Source: Actinomadura rupiterrae | GTDB lineage: Bacteria > Actinomycetota > Actinomycetes > Streptosporangiales > Streptosporangiaceae | Direction: 5' to 3' | DNA length: 64,000 bases | Assembly (NCBI RefSeq): GCF_024172125.1 | Contig: NZ_JAMZEA010000007.1 | Location: 558,001-622,000, forward strand | Shown: piece after piece, positions 16,158 to 24,761 of the stretch | Position numbering within the stretch: position 1 is the stretch's first letter | How the letters are laid out: every line of letters begins with the position of its first letter | Program-made: the position numbers and the translations under genes | The notes under the pieces: generated by a model | What the model saw: the letters and a program-made list of their open reading frames with translations, nothing else | Databases searched by the model: none | Told to the model about the DNA's origin: nothing

Positions 16158-17198
16158 CTGGCACGCCGAACACGCGACTACGACGAGGACGACGTCCGGA
16201 TCCGGCCCGGACGGCGTGGTTCGCGGCCGCGCACCCGGATCCGCCCCGCGCACGAGGACGCCGTCGTCGCCCTGGTCACCGCCGTCGACCGGGGCCGGTA
16301 CCGCTGCCTGGTGGTGGACGCCGACGGGGAGCGCGAGATCACTGCGATGCGGGCGCGCGAGCTCGGCCGCAAGAGCGTCGTGGTCGGCGACCGCGTCGCG
16401 CTGGTCGGGGACGTGTCCGGACGGCCCGACACGCTCGCCCGGATCGTCCGGATCGAGCCGCGCACGTCCACGCTGCGCCGCACCGCCGACGACACCGACC
16501 CGTTCGAGCGGGTCATCGTCGCCAACGCCGACCAGCTCGCGATCGTCACCGCGCTCGCCGACCCGGAGCCGCGGCCCCGGATGATCGACCGGCAGCTCGT
16601 CGCCGCCTACGACGCGGGCATGGACCCGCTGCTCGTCCTCACCAAGGCCGACCTCGCGCCCCCAGCGGCGCTGCTGGAGATCTACGAGCCGCTCGGCGTC
16701 CCGTACGTGGTGACCCGGCGCGGCGACGACCCGGCCGAGCTGCGCGAGCTGCTCGCCGGGCGGGTGACCGTGCTGGTCGGGCACAGCGGTGTCGGCAAGT
16801 CCACGCTGGTGAACGCGCTGGTCCCGGACGCCGGACGGGCCGTCTCGCATGTCAACGCCGTCACCGGCCGCGGCCGGCACACCTCCTCGTCCGCGCTCGC
16901 GCTGGAGCTGCCGGAGAAGACCGGCTGGATCATCGACACGCCCGGCGTGCGCAGCTTCGGCCTCGCGCACGTCAAGCCCGAGAACGTCATCGACGCGTTC
17001 GAGGACCTCGCCGAGGGCGCGGCCGAGCGCTGCCCGCCGCACTGCGACCACCTCCAGGCCGACTGCGGGCTGGACTCGTGGGTCGCCGACGGCCACGCCG
17101 GCCAGGCGCGCCTCGACTCCCTGCGCCGCCTGCTCCGCAGCCGCGAGGGCGACCCGGACCAGCCGACCGAGCAACACGACGACCCGCCCGTCCCCTAG
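16158..17198 (+). CDS. rsgA: Ribosome small subunit-dependent GTPase A, apparent CTG start
   Basis: 346-aa circularly permuted GTPase that assists late 30S maturation. Order of motifs: N-terminal OB fold, G4 LVLTKADL, G1 GHSGVGKSTLVN, G3 DTPGVRSFGL and a C-terminal zinc knuckle with CPPHCDHLQADC. The first ATG/GTG/TTG in frame is GTG at 16311, which would cut into the OB fold. Upstream of it the frame encodes RIRPGRRGSRPRTRIRPAHE and neighbours, which resembles the N-terminus of actinobacterial RsgA. The only plausible initiator there is CTG at 16158, seven bases after GAGGGG (16145-16150). Start choice is inference; the gene identity is firm. Confidence 0.9.
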   Translation: MARRTRDYDEDDVRIRPGRRGSRPRTRIRPAHEDAVVALVTAVDRGRYRCLVVDADGEREITAMRARELGRKSVVVGDRVALVGDVSGRPDTLARIVRIEPRTSTLRRTADDTDPFERVIVANADQLAIVTALADPEPRPRMIDRQLVAAYDAGMDPLLVLTKADLAPPAALLEIYEPLGVPYVVTRRGDDPAELRELLAGRVTVLVGHSGVGKSTLVNALVPDAGRAVSHVNAVTGRGRHTSSSALALELPEKTGWIIDTPGVRSFGLAHVKPENVIDAFEDLAEGAAERCPPHCDHLQADCGLDSWVADGHAGQARLDSLRRLLRSREGDPDQPTEQHDDPPVP

Positions 17199-17226
17199 CC
17201 CCGCACAGCCCGGCGATTGTGCGGGG
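17199..17226 (+). terminator. Hairpin directly after rsgA
   Basis: CCCCGCACA and TGTGCGGGG form a perfect 9-bp stem with a 10-base loop, beginning at the base after the rsgA stop codon and ending 35 bp before the kinase start. No T-tract. It probably separates the aroA-rsgA transcript from the kinase gene. Confidence 0.65.
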
Positions 17227-17261
17227 CGCTCGGGGCGGGCGAATCGGTATCGTCTGGGGCC

Positions 17262-18938
17262 ATGCCCCCCAAGGTGATCGCAGGGCGGTACGAACTCCTG
17301 GAGGTGCTCGGCCGCGGCGGCATGGGCGCCGTGTGGCGCGCCCGCGACCGCACGCTCGACCGCGAGGTCGCGGTCAAGGAGGTCGACCTCCCGCCCGGCC
17401 TGACCGCCGACCAGGTCGCGCGGGTGCACGCCCGGACGCTCCGGGAGGCCCGGTCCGCCGCGCGGCTCGACCATCCCGGCATCGTCACCGTCCACGACGT
17501 GGTCGAGGAGGATGGGCGGCCCTGGATCGTCATGAGCCTCGTCCGCGCGCCCGCGCTGGACGCCTTCATCAACCGGCAGGGGCGCCCGCTGCCGCCCGTC
17601 CGCGTCGCCGCGATCGGCCTGGACCTGCTGGACGCGCTCCGGCACGCGCACGCCGCCGGGGTCGTGCACCGCGACGTCAAGCCGGGCAACGTGCTGCTCG
17701 GGACGGAGCGGGCCGTCCTCACCGACTTCGGCATCGCCTCGATCGCGGGCGACGAGACGCTGACGCAGACCGGCGTCGTCGTCGGCTCCCCCGCCTACCT
17801 CGCGCCCGAGCAGGCCCGGCACCAGAAGGCGACGCCCGCGTCCGACCTGTGGTCGCTCGGCGCGACGCTCTACGCGGCGGTCGAGGGGCGGCCGCCGTTC
17901 AAGCGCGACGACGTGTGGGGCGTGATGGCCGCGCTCCTGTCGGACGAACCGGACCCGACGCGGCTCGCCGGCCCGCTCACGCCCGTCCTGACCGGGCTGC
18001 TGCAGCGCGACCCCGACCGCCGGATGGGCGCGGACGAGGCCGTCCGGGCGCTGCGGCAGATCGTCCAGGCGCCCGCGGCCGTCCCCTCGCCGCCGCTGGG
18101 CATCCCGCTGGTCGAGCCGCCCAAGGACCCCTCGGTGGACGACCTGTCCTTCCCGCCGCCGAAGGACCCGTCGCTCGACAACCCGTCCTTCCCGCCGCCG
18201 CAGCCTCCGCCGCCCGGCTTCCCGACGCCTCCCCCGATGGACGCCCCGACGCAGCCTCCGGCGCGTCCGGGCCGGCAGGTGCCGTGGCCCGTGATCGTCC
18301 CGGCGGCGGTGTTCGGCGTGCTGATCCTGATCGCGGCCGTCGTGCTGGTCGTGTTCATGAAGGACAACTCCAGGAACGGCGCGTCCGGGGCGCATCCGCC
18401 GACCGGGCCGGCCACCGCGGCGTCCCCGCCGGTGCAGCAGTCGCCGTCCGCGTCCGCGACGCCGACGCAGCCGCTCCCGAGCGGGTACACGCTCTACAAC
18501 GGCAGCGCGTTCAGCGCCGCGTACCCGACGGGCTGGAAGATCGACGACAAGGGCAGCGGCGGCGACGTCACCTTCCAGGACCCGGCGCCCGGCGTCATCC
18601 GGGGCATCTCGGTCTTCAAGGCGACCGGCCTCTACCTCACCAACGGCCTGATGCTCACCGAGGTCAGCAAGAGCCTCAGCCAGAGCGACGCCTACCGCGA
18701 CTACAAGGAGGTCGGCCGCAAGGACTCGGTGCCGGTCAACGGGCACGACGCCGGAGAGCTCCAGTTCACCTTCACCCGCCGGGCCGACAACGGCAAGGAC
18801 GTCCAGGGGCGCGCGGTCGTCCGGGTCTTCCAGGTCGAGGGCGGCGCGGAGGCGATCCTCATGGCCGCCGCGCAGAAGGACTGGGACGGCGGCCAGGGCG
18901 CCTACGACGAGTTCTGCAAGACCTTCACCCTCAAGTGA
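17262..18938 (+). CDS. PknB-type membrane Ser/Thr protein kinase with extracellular domain
   Basis: 558-aa receptor-like kinase. The kinase domain (residues 10-270) has the glycine loop GRGGMGAVW (17-25), catalytic K39 (VAVKEV), HRDVKPGN, DFG and the APE motif. A Pro-rich juxtamembrane segment (about 280-340) with two related KDPS...D..SFPPP repeats leads to one transmembrane helix (about 343-367). The extracellular part has a Ser/Thr/Pro linker and a folded domain of about 150 residues starting YTLYNGSAFSAAYPTGWKI; no PASTA repeats are present. The ligand is unknown. The start at 17262 is preferred over an upstream in-frame ATG/GTG because the kinase fold begins here. Confidence 0.9.
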   Translation: MPPKVIAGRYELLEVLGRGGMGAVWRARDRTLDREVAVKEVDLPPGLTADQVARVHARTLREARSAARLDHPGIVTVHDVVEEDGRPWIVMSLVRAPALDAFINRQGRPLPPVRVAAIGLDLLDALRHAHAAGVVHRDVKPGNVLLGTERAVLTDFGIASIAGDETLTQTGVVVGSPAYLAPEQARHQKATPASDLWSLGATLYAAVEGRPPFKRDDVWGVMAALLSDEPDPTRLAGPLTPVLTGLLQRDPDRRMGADEAVRALRQIVQAPAAVPSPPLGIPLVEPPKDPSVDDLSFPPPKDPSLDNPSFPPPQPPPPGFPTPPPMDAPTQPPARPGRQVPWPVIVPAAVFGVLILIAAVVLVVFMKDNSRNGASGAHPPTGPATAASPPVQQSPSASATPTQPLPSGYTLYNGSAFSAAYPTGWKIDDKGSGGDVTFQDPAPGVIRGISVFKATGLYLTNGLMLTEVSKSLSQSDAYRDYKEVGRKDSVPVNGHDAGELQFTFTRRADNGKDVQGRAVVRVFQVEGGAEAILMAAAQKDWDGGQGAYDEFCKTFTLK

Positions 18939-18969
18939 CGTCCGGGCTCGGCCCGGGCCCGGGCGCGGC

Positions 18970-19830
18970 TCAGTCGGCGAGGCGGTCGAAGAGCGTCGCG
19001 GCGCGGGCCTCGGTCTCCTGCAGGACCCGGACGTGCTCGGGCGCCAGCTCCTCGACGCACTCGGTCATCGCCTGCGTGACCTGCGAGAACGCGGTCTCCT
19101 CCGCGGCCCGCAGCGCGGACCGGACGGTCGCCGAGCGGGCGCCGAGCGTGGCCCACTCCAGCTCCAGCCGCGCCACCGCCTCGTCGAACGTCCGGGAGAT
19201 CTCGACGGTCTCCTCGCGCATCGCGTCCGGGACCGGGCCGCGGCCGACCTGCCGCGCCCGCGTCGACAGCGCCGAGATGCGGCTCGCCAGCGCGAGGCCC
19301 TCGCGGGCCATCGGCAGCACGCCGTGGATCAGCTCGGTCACCGCCTTCGCCAGCTCCTCGACCCGGGTGAGCAGGATCTGCGTCGCGTCCTCCAGCGCCG
19401 CCGAGGTGCGCGCGGCGACCCGCTCGGCCACCTCGCGCTGCCGCCGGGTCAGCTCCGGGACGATCTCGCCCTCCAGGTGGCGGCGCAGCTCCCGCGCGCG
19501 CCCGCCGGACCGGTCGACCGGACGCGTCCGGTCGAGCCAGTGCGCCCAGATCCGCTCCACCCGCTCGGCGCCGGACGCCGCGATCTCCCCGGTGATCTCG
19601 TCCATCGCCTCCCCGGACCGGGTCTTCAGCCGGTCGACCCGGCCGTACAGGGCGTCCCGCTTGAACGGGTCGTTCAGTTCGTTCAGCAACGCCTGCAACC
19701 GGCGGGACACGTCGATCGCGTGCTCCGCCAGCGGGACGAGCCGGTCGGCCAGTTCGTCGAGCGTCGAGGCCCGGCGCGGGTCGGTCAGTTCGGCCACCCA
19801 CCCGGGAAGGTCGTGCGCCATGCCCGCCAT
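18970..19830 (-). CDS. Conserved coiled-coil protein of unknown function
   Basis: 286-aa protein, almost entirely alpha-helical and charged, with no signal peptide or membrane helix. Heptad-like Leu/Ala/Val spacing suggests long coiled coils (e.g. LDELADRLVPLAEHAIDVSRRLQALL). A region around DRSGGRARELRRHLEGEIVP may be a turn. It begins MAGMAHDLPGWVAEL; I take the first ATG at 19830 but 19821 is equally possible. It is convergent with the kinase and divergent from hisN (about 100 bp). I do not recognise the family. The frame is open well beyond the start, but that upstream part overlaps hisN in antisense and is a shadow. Confidence 0.7.
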   Translation of the reverse strand: MAGMAHDLPGWVAELTDPRRASTLDELADRLVPLAEHAIDVSRRLQALLNELNDPFKRDALYGRVDRLKTRSGEAMDEITGEIAASGAERVERIWAHWLDRTRPVDRSGGRARELRRHLEGEIVPELTRRQREVAERVAARTSAALEDATQILLTRVEELAKAVTELIHGVLPMAREGLALASRISALSTRARQVGRGPVPDAMREETVEISRTFDEAVARLELEWATLGARSATVRSALRAAEETAFSQVTQAMTECVEELAPEHVRVLQETEARAATLFDRLAD

Positions 19831-19932
19831 CGTCCCATCCCGGCACGCTCCGCCGCCCCTCCGCCACGCTTCGGGGCCGAGCTTCCGGTAAGGCTGTCGC
19901 CGCAGGCCGTGATCGCGGTAGCGTGTCCGGCC

Positions 19933-20736
19933 GTGGCGAGCTTTTCCGATGACCTGCGACTGGCGCACGTGCTGGCCGACGCGGCCGACGACATCACCAC
20001 CAAGCGGTTCCGTGCGCTGGACCTCGCGGTCGAGACCAAACCCGACCTGACCCCGGTCAGCGACGCCGACCGCAGCGTGGAGGAGCAGATCCGGTCCACG
20101 CTGAGCCGGGCCCGGCCGCGCGACGCGATCCTCGGCGAGGAGTACGGCCGCACCGGCGGCGGCAAGCGCTGCTGGATCATCGACCCGATCGACGCCACCA
20201 AGAACTTCGTCCGCGGCGTCCCGGTGTGGGCGACGCTGATCGCGCTGATGGAACGGGACGAGGTCGTGGTCGGCGTGGTGTCCGCGCCGTCGCTGAACCG
20301 CCGCTGGTGGGCGATGCGCGACGGCGGCGCCTGGACGGGCCGCGCCCTCAACCGGGCGCAGCGGATCCAGGTGTCCCAGGTCACCGACCTGTCGGACGCG
20401 TCGCTGTCGTTCTCCTCGCTGGGCGGCTGGGAGGAGCAGGGCCGGCTCGACAAGTTCCTCGACCTCACCCGCTCGGTGTGGCGGACGCGCGCGTTCGGCG
20501 ACTTCTGGTCGCACATGATGGTCGCCGAGGGCGCGGTCGACATCTCCGCCGAGCCCGAGGTGTCCCTGTGGGACCTCGCCGCCCTCCAGGTGATCGTCGA
20601 GGAGGCGGGCGGCATGTTCACCGACCTGTCCGGCGTCCCGGGACCGGACGGCGGCAGCGTCGTCTGCACCAACGGCCAGCTCCACGCCGAGGTGCTCCGG
20701 GCGCTCGGCGGCGGCCGCCTCACCCTCCGCGTCTGA
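19933..20736 (+). CDS. hisN: Histidinol-phosphatase, inositol-monophosphatase family
   Basis: 267-aa member of the IMPase superfamily, matching the actinobacterial HisN that dephosphorylates histidinol phosphate in histidine synthesis. Metal-binding motifs visible are GEEYG, DPIDATKNFVRGVPVWAT and WDLAALQVIVEEAGG. The usual WxIDPxDGT motif has Ala in place of Gly (DPIDATKN). The start is GTG at 19933 (protein opening ASFSDDLRLAHVLADAADD), as in Streptomyces relatives. Divergent from the coiled-coil gene. No other his genes are nearby, as usual for this gene. Confidence 0.9.
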   Translation: MASFSDDLRLAHVLADAADDITTKRFRALDLAVETKPDLTPVSDADRSVEEQIRSTLSRARPRDAILGEEYGRTGGGKRCWIIDPIDATKNFVRGVPVWATLIALMERDEVVVGVVSAPSLNRRWWAMRDGGAWTGRALNRAQRIQVSQVTDLSDASLSFSSLGGWEEQGRLDKFLDLTRSVWRTRAFGDFWSHMMVAEGAVDISAEPEVSLWDLAALQVIVEEAGGMFTDLSGVPGPDGGSVVCTNGQLHAEVLRALGGGRLTLRV

Positions 20737-20867
20737 CCCTTCCGGGAGGGGACCGCAGACCGTCCGCTGGCCGTCCGCGGACCGTCCGGGCGTGGGGGCG
20801 CCGGGTTCCGGGAACGTGCTCACCTGCGCGGTCGGCGCTCGACCGCCGGGGAAACGCGACATATCTT

Positions 20868-20893
20868 GGAACCGGCGGCCCGCCTCGGCCGTC
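20868..20893 (+). promoter_or_regulatory. ECF-type promoter candidate for the 63-aa membrane protein
   Basis: GGAACC (20868-20873), 16 bases, then CGTC (20890-20893) matches the general ECF pattern GGAAC-N16-CGTC/T. It lies 35 bp before the ATG at 20928, with a GGAGG ribosome site in between. Which sigma factor would read it is unknown; it is not the SigR pattern. Confidence 0.5.
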
Positions 20894-20927
20894 TTCATAG
20901 GTAGGCGGCCGTACGGAGGTTCGGACC

Positions 20928-21119
20928 ATGAACACACCGGCAAAAATCGCGATCGGCGGCGTGATCATCTCGCTGCTGCTGTGGATCGTCCTGCCGACCT
21001 GGGTGGTCGGGCTGCTCGTGCTCGCCGCGATCGGCCTGCCGGTCGCGGGGTACCTGATGCTCGACCCGTCCCAGCGCAAGCGCGTCCGGGCGCAGAGCCG
21101 CAAGCGCCTCGGCAGCTGA
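20928..21119 (+). CDS. Small membrane protein, 63 aa
   Basis: Short protein with two hydrophobic segments (IGGVIISLLLWIVLPTWVVG and LLVLAAIGLPVAGYLML) and a basic C-terminal tail ending RKRVRAQSRKRLGS. It should span the membrane twice, with the tail in the cytoplasm. A strong GGAGG lies 8 bases before the ATG and an ECF-type promoter motif just upstream suggests stress induction. It stands alone between hisN and lhgO. Function unknown. Confidence 0.75.
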   Translation: MNTPAKIAIGGVIISLLLWIVLPTWVVGLLVLAAIGLPVAGYLMLDPSQRKRVRAQSRKRLGS

Positions 21120-21207
21120 CCCGCGCCCCCGGCCCCGGAACGGACAGCCCGACCGGGACCGGCCGGGCCCCTGGGCAGCCCCGGCGCCCGGACCGTAGGG
21201 TGCCCGG

Positions 21208-22395
21208 GTGACCGAAATGCGCATCGGTGTGGTCGGCGCGGGCATCCTGGGACTGGCGGTCGCGCGCCGCCTGGGAGAGGTCCGCCCGGACGCGGAGATC
21301 ACCGTCCTCGACAAGGAGGACCGGGTCGCCGCGCACCAGACCGGCCACAACAGCGGTGTCGCCCACGCGGGCCTGTACTACGCGCCCGGCTCGCTCAAGG
21401 CGCGGCTGTGCCGCGAGGGCATCGGCCTGCTCAAGGAGTACTGCGCCGACCGGGGGCTGCCGTACGACGAGTGCGGCAAGGTCGTCGTGGCGCGGACGGC
21501 CGCCGAGCTCGAACCGCTCCTGGAGATCGAGAAGCGCGCCACCGCGAACGGCGTGCCGGACCTGCGCCGCCTCACCTCCGCCGAGCTGCGCGAGGTCGAG
21601 CCGCACGCGCGCGGCGTCGCCGCGCTGCACTCCCCCACGACCGCGATCGTCGACTTCCCCGCGATCGCCCGCGCCTACGCGCGCGACGTGACCGACGCGG
21701 GCGGGACCGTCCGGCTCGGCTTCGAGGTCGTCCGCATCTCCCGCGCCGGCGAGCGCGTCGCCGTCGCGTCCCGCGACGAGGAGCTGGTGTTCGACCGGCT
21801 GGTGATCTGCGCGGGCCTGCAGTCCGACCGGGTGGCCCGGCTGGCGGGCGACGGCCCGGGCCCGGCGATCATCCCGTTCCGCGGCGAGTACTACCGCCTG
21901 ACCAGGCCGGACCTGGTCCGCGGCCTGATCTACCCGGTGCCCGACCCGCGCTACCCGTTCCTCGGCGTGCACTTCACCCGCCGGGTGGACGGCGGTGTGG
22001 ACGTGGGTCCGAACGCCGTCCTCGCGCTGGCCCGCGAGGGCTACCGCCGCCGCGACGTGAGCCCCCGCGACCTCAAGGAGACCCTGGCCTGGCCGGGCTT
22101 CGCCGCCCTGGCCCGGCAGCACTGGCGCACCGGCGCCAAGGAGATGTACGGGTCGCTGTTCAAGCGCGCCTTCGTGAAGGAGGCCCGCTCGTTCGTCCCG
22201 TCCCTGAAGACCTCGGACGTCGTTCCGGCCCCGGCCGGAGTCCGCGCCCAGGCCATCGACCCGGACGGCTCGCTCGTGGACGACTTCCGCATCAGCCGCC
22301 TGGGCCCGATCACGTCCGTCCGGAACGCCCCGTCCCCGGGCGCCACGTCGTCCCTGGCCATAGCCCGCTACGTCGTCGCCGAAGCCTTCGGCTAG
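21208..22395 (+). CDS. lhgO: L-2-hydroxyglutarate oxidase
   Basis: 395-aa FAD-dependent oxidoreductase of the DAO superfamily that oxidises L-2-hydroxyglutarate, a side product of central metabolism, to 2-oxoglutarate. The FAD-binding motif is GVVGAGILGLAVARRL near the N-terminus. Family hallmarks are QTGHNSGVAHAGLYYAPGSL, HSPTTAIVDF, IIPFRGEYYRL and PFLGVHFTRRVDGGVDVGPN. C-terminal RNAPSPGATSSLAIARYV is also typical. Start GTG at 21208. Probably cytoplasmic or membrane-associated and linked to the respiratory chain, by analogy with E. coli. Confidence 0.92.
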   Translation: MTEMRIGVVGAGILGLAVARRLGEVRPDAEITVLDKEDRVAAHQTGHNSGVAHAGLYYAPGSLKARLCREGIGLLKEYCADRGLPYDECGKVVVARTAAELEPLLEIEKRATANGVPDLRRLTSAELREVEPHARGVAALHSPTTAIVDFPAIARAYARDVTDAGGTVRLGFEVVRISRAGERVAVASRDEELVFDRLVICAGLQSDRVARLAGDGPGPAIIPFRGEYYRLTRPDLVRGLIYPVPDPRYPFLGVHFTRRVDGGVDVGPNAVLALAREGYRRRDVSPRDLKETLAWPGFAALARQHWRTGAKEMYGSLFKRAFVKEARSFVPSLKTSDVVPAPAGVRAQAIDPDGSLVDDFRISRLGPITSVRNAPSPGATSSLAIARYVVAEAFG

Positions 22396-22425
22396 AACGT
22401 CGGAGCCGCCCTCTACCGTGGGCGC

Positions 22426-22512
22426 ATGCTCTCGCTGTTCCTCGCCTGCGACGACCCCTACGCCACGGCGGAGTTCTTCACCGGACGGCTCGGCTGGCGG
22501 CTCGTCTGCTGA
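22426..22512 (+). pseudogene. Remnant of a VOC (glyoxalase/bleomycin-resistance) gene
   Basis: A 28-codon frame, MLSLFLACDDPYATAEFF then TGRLGWRLVC and stop, reads exactly like the N-terminal strand and helix of a VOC-fold protein (DDPxATAxF...LGW). Such proteins are normally 120 or more residues. The rest is absent; 31 bases later the convergent carboxylesterase gene ends. It is best read as a truncated gene left at a rearrangement point. Confidence 0.6.
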
Positions 22513-22542
22513 TCGGCCTCGGAGCTCCGGAGTTCCGGGAGG

Positions 22543-24006
22543 TCAGGCGTCCCAGAGGCGGCGGAGGTTCTCGTTCGGGGCGTTCACCAGGGGGTTCTTG
22601 GCGTCGCCGAAGCGGCGGGTCTGGCGGGTGCCGGGGGTGTACTGCGGCCAGCCGGGATTGCCCGAGGTGGCGAAGTCGACCCAGGCCTTGTGCATGGTGT
22701 CGGCGAGGGGCTGCGGCGGGTTGGGGCCCGCGAGGCCGTCCGGGTCGGCGGAGTCGAGGTTGTCGAAGACGAAGCCCAGCTCCAGGGCGTGGCAGGCACC
22801 GAGGTCGTGAACGGGGCTGCGCCAGGCGAACTCGTACATCCAGGTGCGGGCCCGGTGGGACGCGGCCAGGCGCGTGGCGGGGATGCGGAACAGCGACTCG
22901 GTGATGAGCGCGGCGAGGCGTTCGCCCGGGTCGGCGTAGAGGTCGCGGTGGGCGTCGATGACGGCCGCGGGGGCGCCCATGGCGGACGCGATGGGCGCCA
23001 CGAGGTCGTCGGTGACCACCTTCGCCAGGCCGTTCGGCATGAGGAACAGGCGGAACTCCTCGGTCGTGCAGCCGATGAGCAGGTCGGTGCCCGCGGCGGC
23101 GCCGGCGGCGATGCCGTCCTCGGCGGTGCGGGTGAGCAGGTCGCCGTCCAGGACGGGGACGTACGCCATGGCGGTGCGCGCGGTCGTGGGTCCCCAGCGT
23201 CCGGGGTCGGGCAGGGTGGCGACCTCGGCGGCGACGCCCGCCTGGACGGGGATGATGGCGGACGGCGCGATCTGGGCGAAGGCCTCGGCGGTCGGCTCGA
23301 CACCCAGGCGGCGGGCGGTCTCGGCCAGGACGAGGGTCGCGTCCTCGGGGGTCTGGGCGACGTTACCGCCGCCGCTCTGCGCGATGGCACGGCGGAACAG
23401 GCCGAGGTCGAGGGAGAGCAGCGTGTTGACGCTCATCGCCCCCGCGGACTCGCCGAAGACCGTGACGTTGTCCGGGTCGCCGCCGAAACCGGCGATGTTG
23501 TCGCGCACCCATTCCAGGGCGCTGATCTGGTCGCGCAGGCCGCGGTTGGACGGCGCGTCCGGAAAGTGGCCGAAGCCCTCTACACCGAGCCGGTAGTTCA
23601 GCGTGACGCAGACCACGCCGTCGCGGGCGAAGTTCGCGCCCGAGTAGATCGGGACGGCGCCGGAGCCGTTGCGGAACGCGCCGCCGTGGATCCAGACCAT
23701 GACCGGGAGGCCGGAGCCGCCGGGGTCGGGCGTCCAGACGTTGAGGTTGAGGCAGTCCTCGCCGGGGACGACCGGGTCGGGCAGCAGCTTGTCGAACGGC
23801 CGGGGGTAGCCGGGCTTGGGGACGGTCGCCCCGTACTCGACCGTGTCGCGGACGCCGTCCCAGGACGCGGGCGGGCGCGGCTCGCGGAACCGGTTCGCGC
23901 CGAACGGCGGCGCGGCGTACGGGATGCCGAGGTAGGCGGCGACGCCGTTCTCCAGGAGCCTGCCTCTGACCTTGCCGTGTCGGGTAGCGACGATCGCCGA
24001 CTCCAT
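22543..24006 (-). CDS. Type B carboxylesterase/lipase
   Basis: 487-aa alpha/beta hydrolase of the carboxylesterase B (para-nitrobenzyl esterase) family. The N-terminus has GIPYAAPPFGANRF and EDCLNLNVW; the oxyanion hole is HGGAF (residues 108-112). The nucleophile is S187 in FGESAGAMS; the acid is probably the Glu pair in GCTTEEFRLF and the base His is in ACHALELGFVFDN. No signal peptide, so cytoplasmic. GGAGG precedes the ATG. The gene is in the same direction as the TetR gene upstream and may be read together with it; nearby oxidative enzymes suggest ester catabolism (inference). Confidence 0.9.
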   Translation of the reverse strand: MESAIVATRHGKVRGRLLENGVAAYLGIPYAAPPFGANRFREPRPPASWDGVRDTVEYGATVPKPGYPRPFDKLLPDPVVPGEDCLNLNVWTPDPGGSGLPVMVWIHGGAFRNGSGAVPIYSGANFARDGVVCVTLNYRLGVEGFGHFPDAPSNRGLRDQISALEWVRDNIAGFGGDPDNVTVFGESAGAMSVNTLLSLDLGLFRRAIAQSGGGNVAQTPEDATLVLAETARRLGVEPTAEAFAQIAPSAIIPVQAGVAAEVATLPDPGRWGPTTARTAMAYVPVLDGDLLTRTAEDGIAAGAAAGTDLLIGCTTEEFRLFLMPNGLAKVVTDDLVAPIASAMGAPAAVIDAHRDLYADPGERLAALITESLFRIPATRLAASHRARTWMYEFAWRSPVHDLGACHALELGFVFDNLDSADPDGLAGPNPPQPLADTMHKAWVDFATSGNPGWPQYTPGTRQTRRFGDAKNPLVNAPNENLRRLWDA

Positions 24007-24048
24007 GCGCGCCTCCGCCGTTCTAGAACAGGATTCGAGGGTTGCAGC

Positions 24049-24663
24049 CTAACCCGGCAGCAGGCGGGTGAGATGTATGCGGGCGAAAGCCCGGATGTCC
24101 GACTCGTCCTGGAGCGGGATGCCGCCGCCGGGGATCAGCAGCACCGACACCGCGACCCGCAGCATCACCTCGGACGCGGCGGCGATCTCGTCCGGGTCGG
24201 CCTCCGGCAGGGCGCGGCGCAGCCGGGCGGCGAGGATGTCCCGGGCGGCGAGCAGCACCGCGCCGCCGTTCATGCCGAGCTGCCGGACGAACACCTCCGG
24301 CTCGCTCTGCAGCACGCGGGTGATCAGCGGGTGCGAGCGGGCCGCGGCGAGCCCGACCACGAAGCCCTCGACGACGGCGTCCACCGCGTTCCGGCGGCTC
24401 TCGGTGGCGGCCGAGATCGCGGTGAGGAAGCGCCGGACCTCGCGCAGGTTGACGGCCTGGAGGAGCAGCTCCTTGTTGGTGAACCGGCGGTAGATGGTCG
24501 TGCGGGCGACCCCGGCGCGGCGCGCGACGTCCTCGACGCTGACCCGGCGCAGCCCGTAGGTCTCGAACTCGGCGAGCGCCGCGTCCAGGATCCGCGTGTC
24601 GAGGTCGTCGGGGTCGGGGGCCGCCTCCAGCAGCCCGGCCAGCGGGGACGCGTCCATGGTCAT
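24049..24663 (-). CDS. TetR-family transcriptional regulator
   Basis: 204-aa regulator. The N-terminal helix-turn-helix is ILDAALAEFETYGLRRVSVE DVARRAGVARTTIYRRFTNK (residues 25-64), with the usual TIYRRF recognition helix. The C-terminal ligand domain is not diagnostic. It is divergent from the MpaB-like oxygenase (98 bp between starts) and lies 43 bp upstream of the carboxylesterase on the same strand, so these are the likely targets. The intergenic AT-rich patch includes a good plus-strand -10 (TACAAT, 24702-24707). Confidence 0.88.
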   Translation of the reverse strand: MTMDASPLAGLLEAAPDPDDLDTRILDAALAEFETYGLRRVSVEDVARRAGVARTTIYRRFTNKELLLQAVNLREVRRFLTAISAATESRRNAVDAVVEGFVVGLAAARSHPLITRVLQSEPEVFVRQLGMNGGAVLLAARDILAARLRRALPEADPDEIAAASEVMLRVAVSVLLIPGGGIPLQDESDIRAFARIHLTRLLPG

Positions 24664-24761
24664 GCCCGCACCCTATGCTGGCCGCCGTGGTGGAACATAG
24701 TTACAATCATCATGCTTTTGTCCTCCATTTTCCGTGCCCCCTCCAGCCCCGGCGGTGACCC

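Noticed and set aside
14667..18746. Open frame of 1359 codons on the minus strand
   Set aside because: Antisense to aroA, rsgA and the kinase; Arg/Gly-rich low-complexity translation and no domain.
13364..19891. Open frame of 2175 codons on the plus strand
   Set aside because: It runs antisense to cydA and out of frame through aroA, rsgA, the kinase and others. The product is Arg/Pro/Gly-rich without domains, an effect of the very high GC content.
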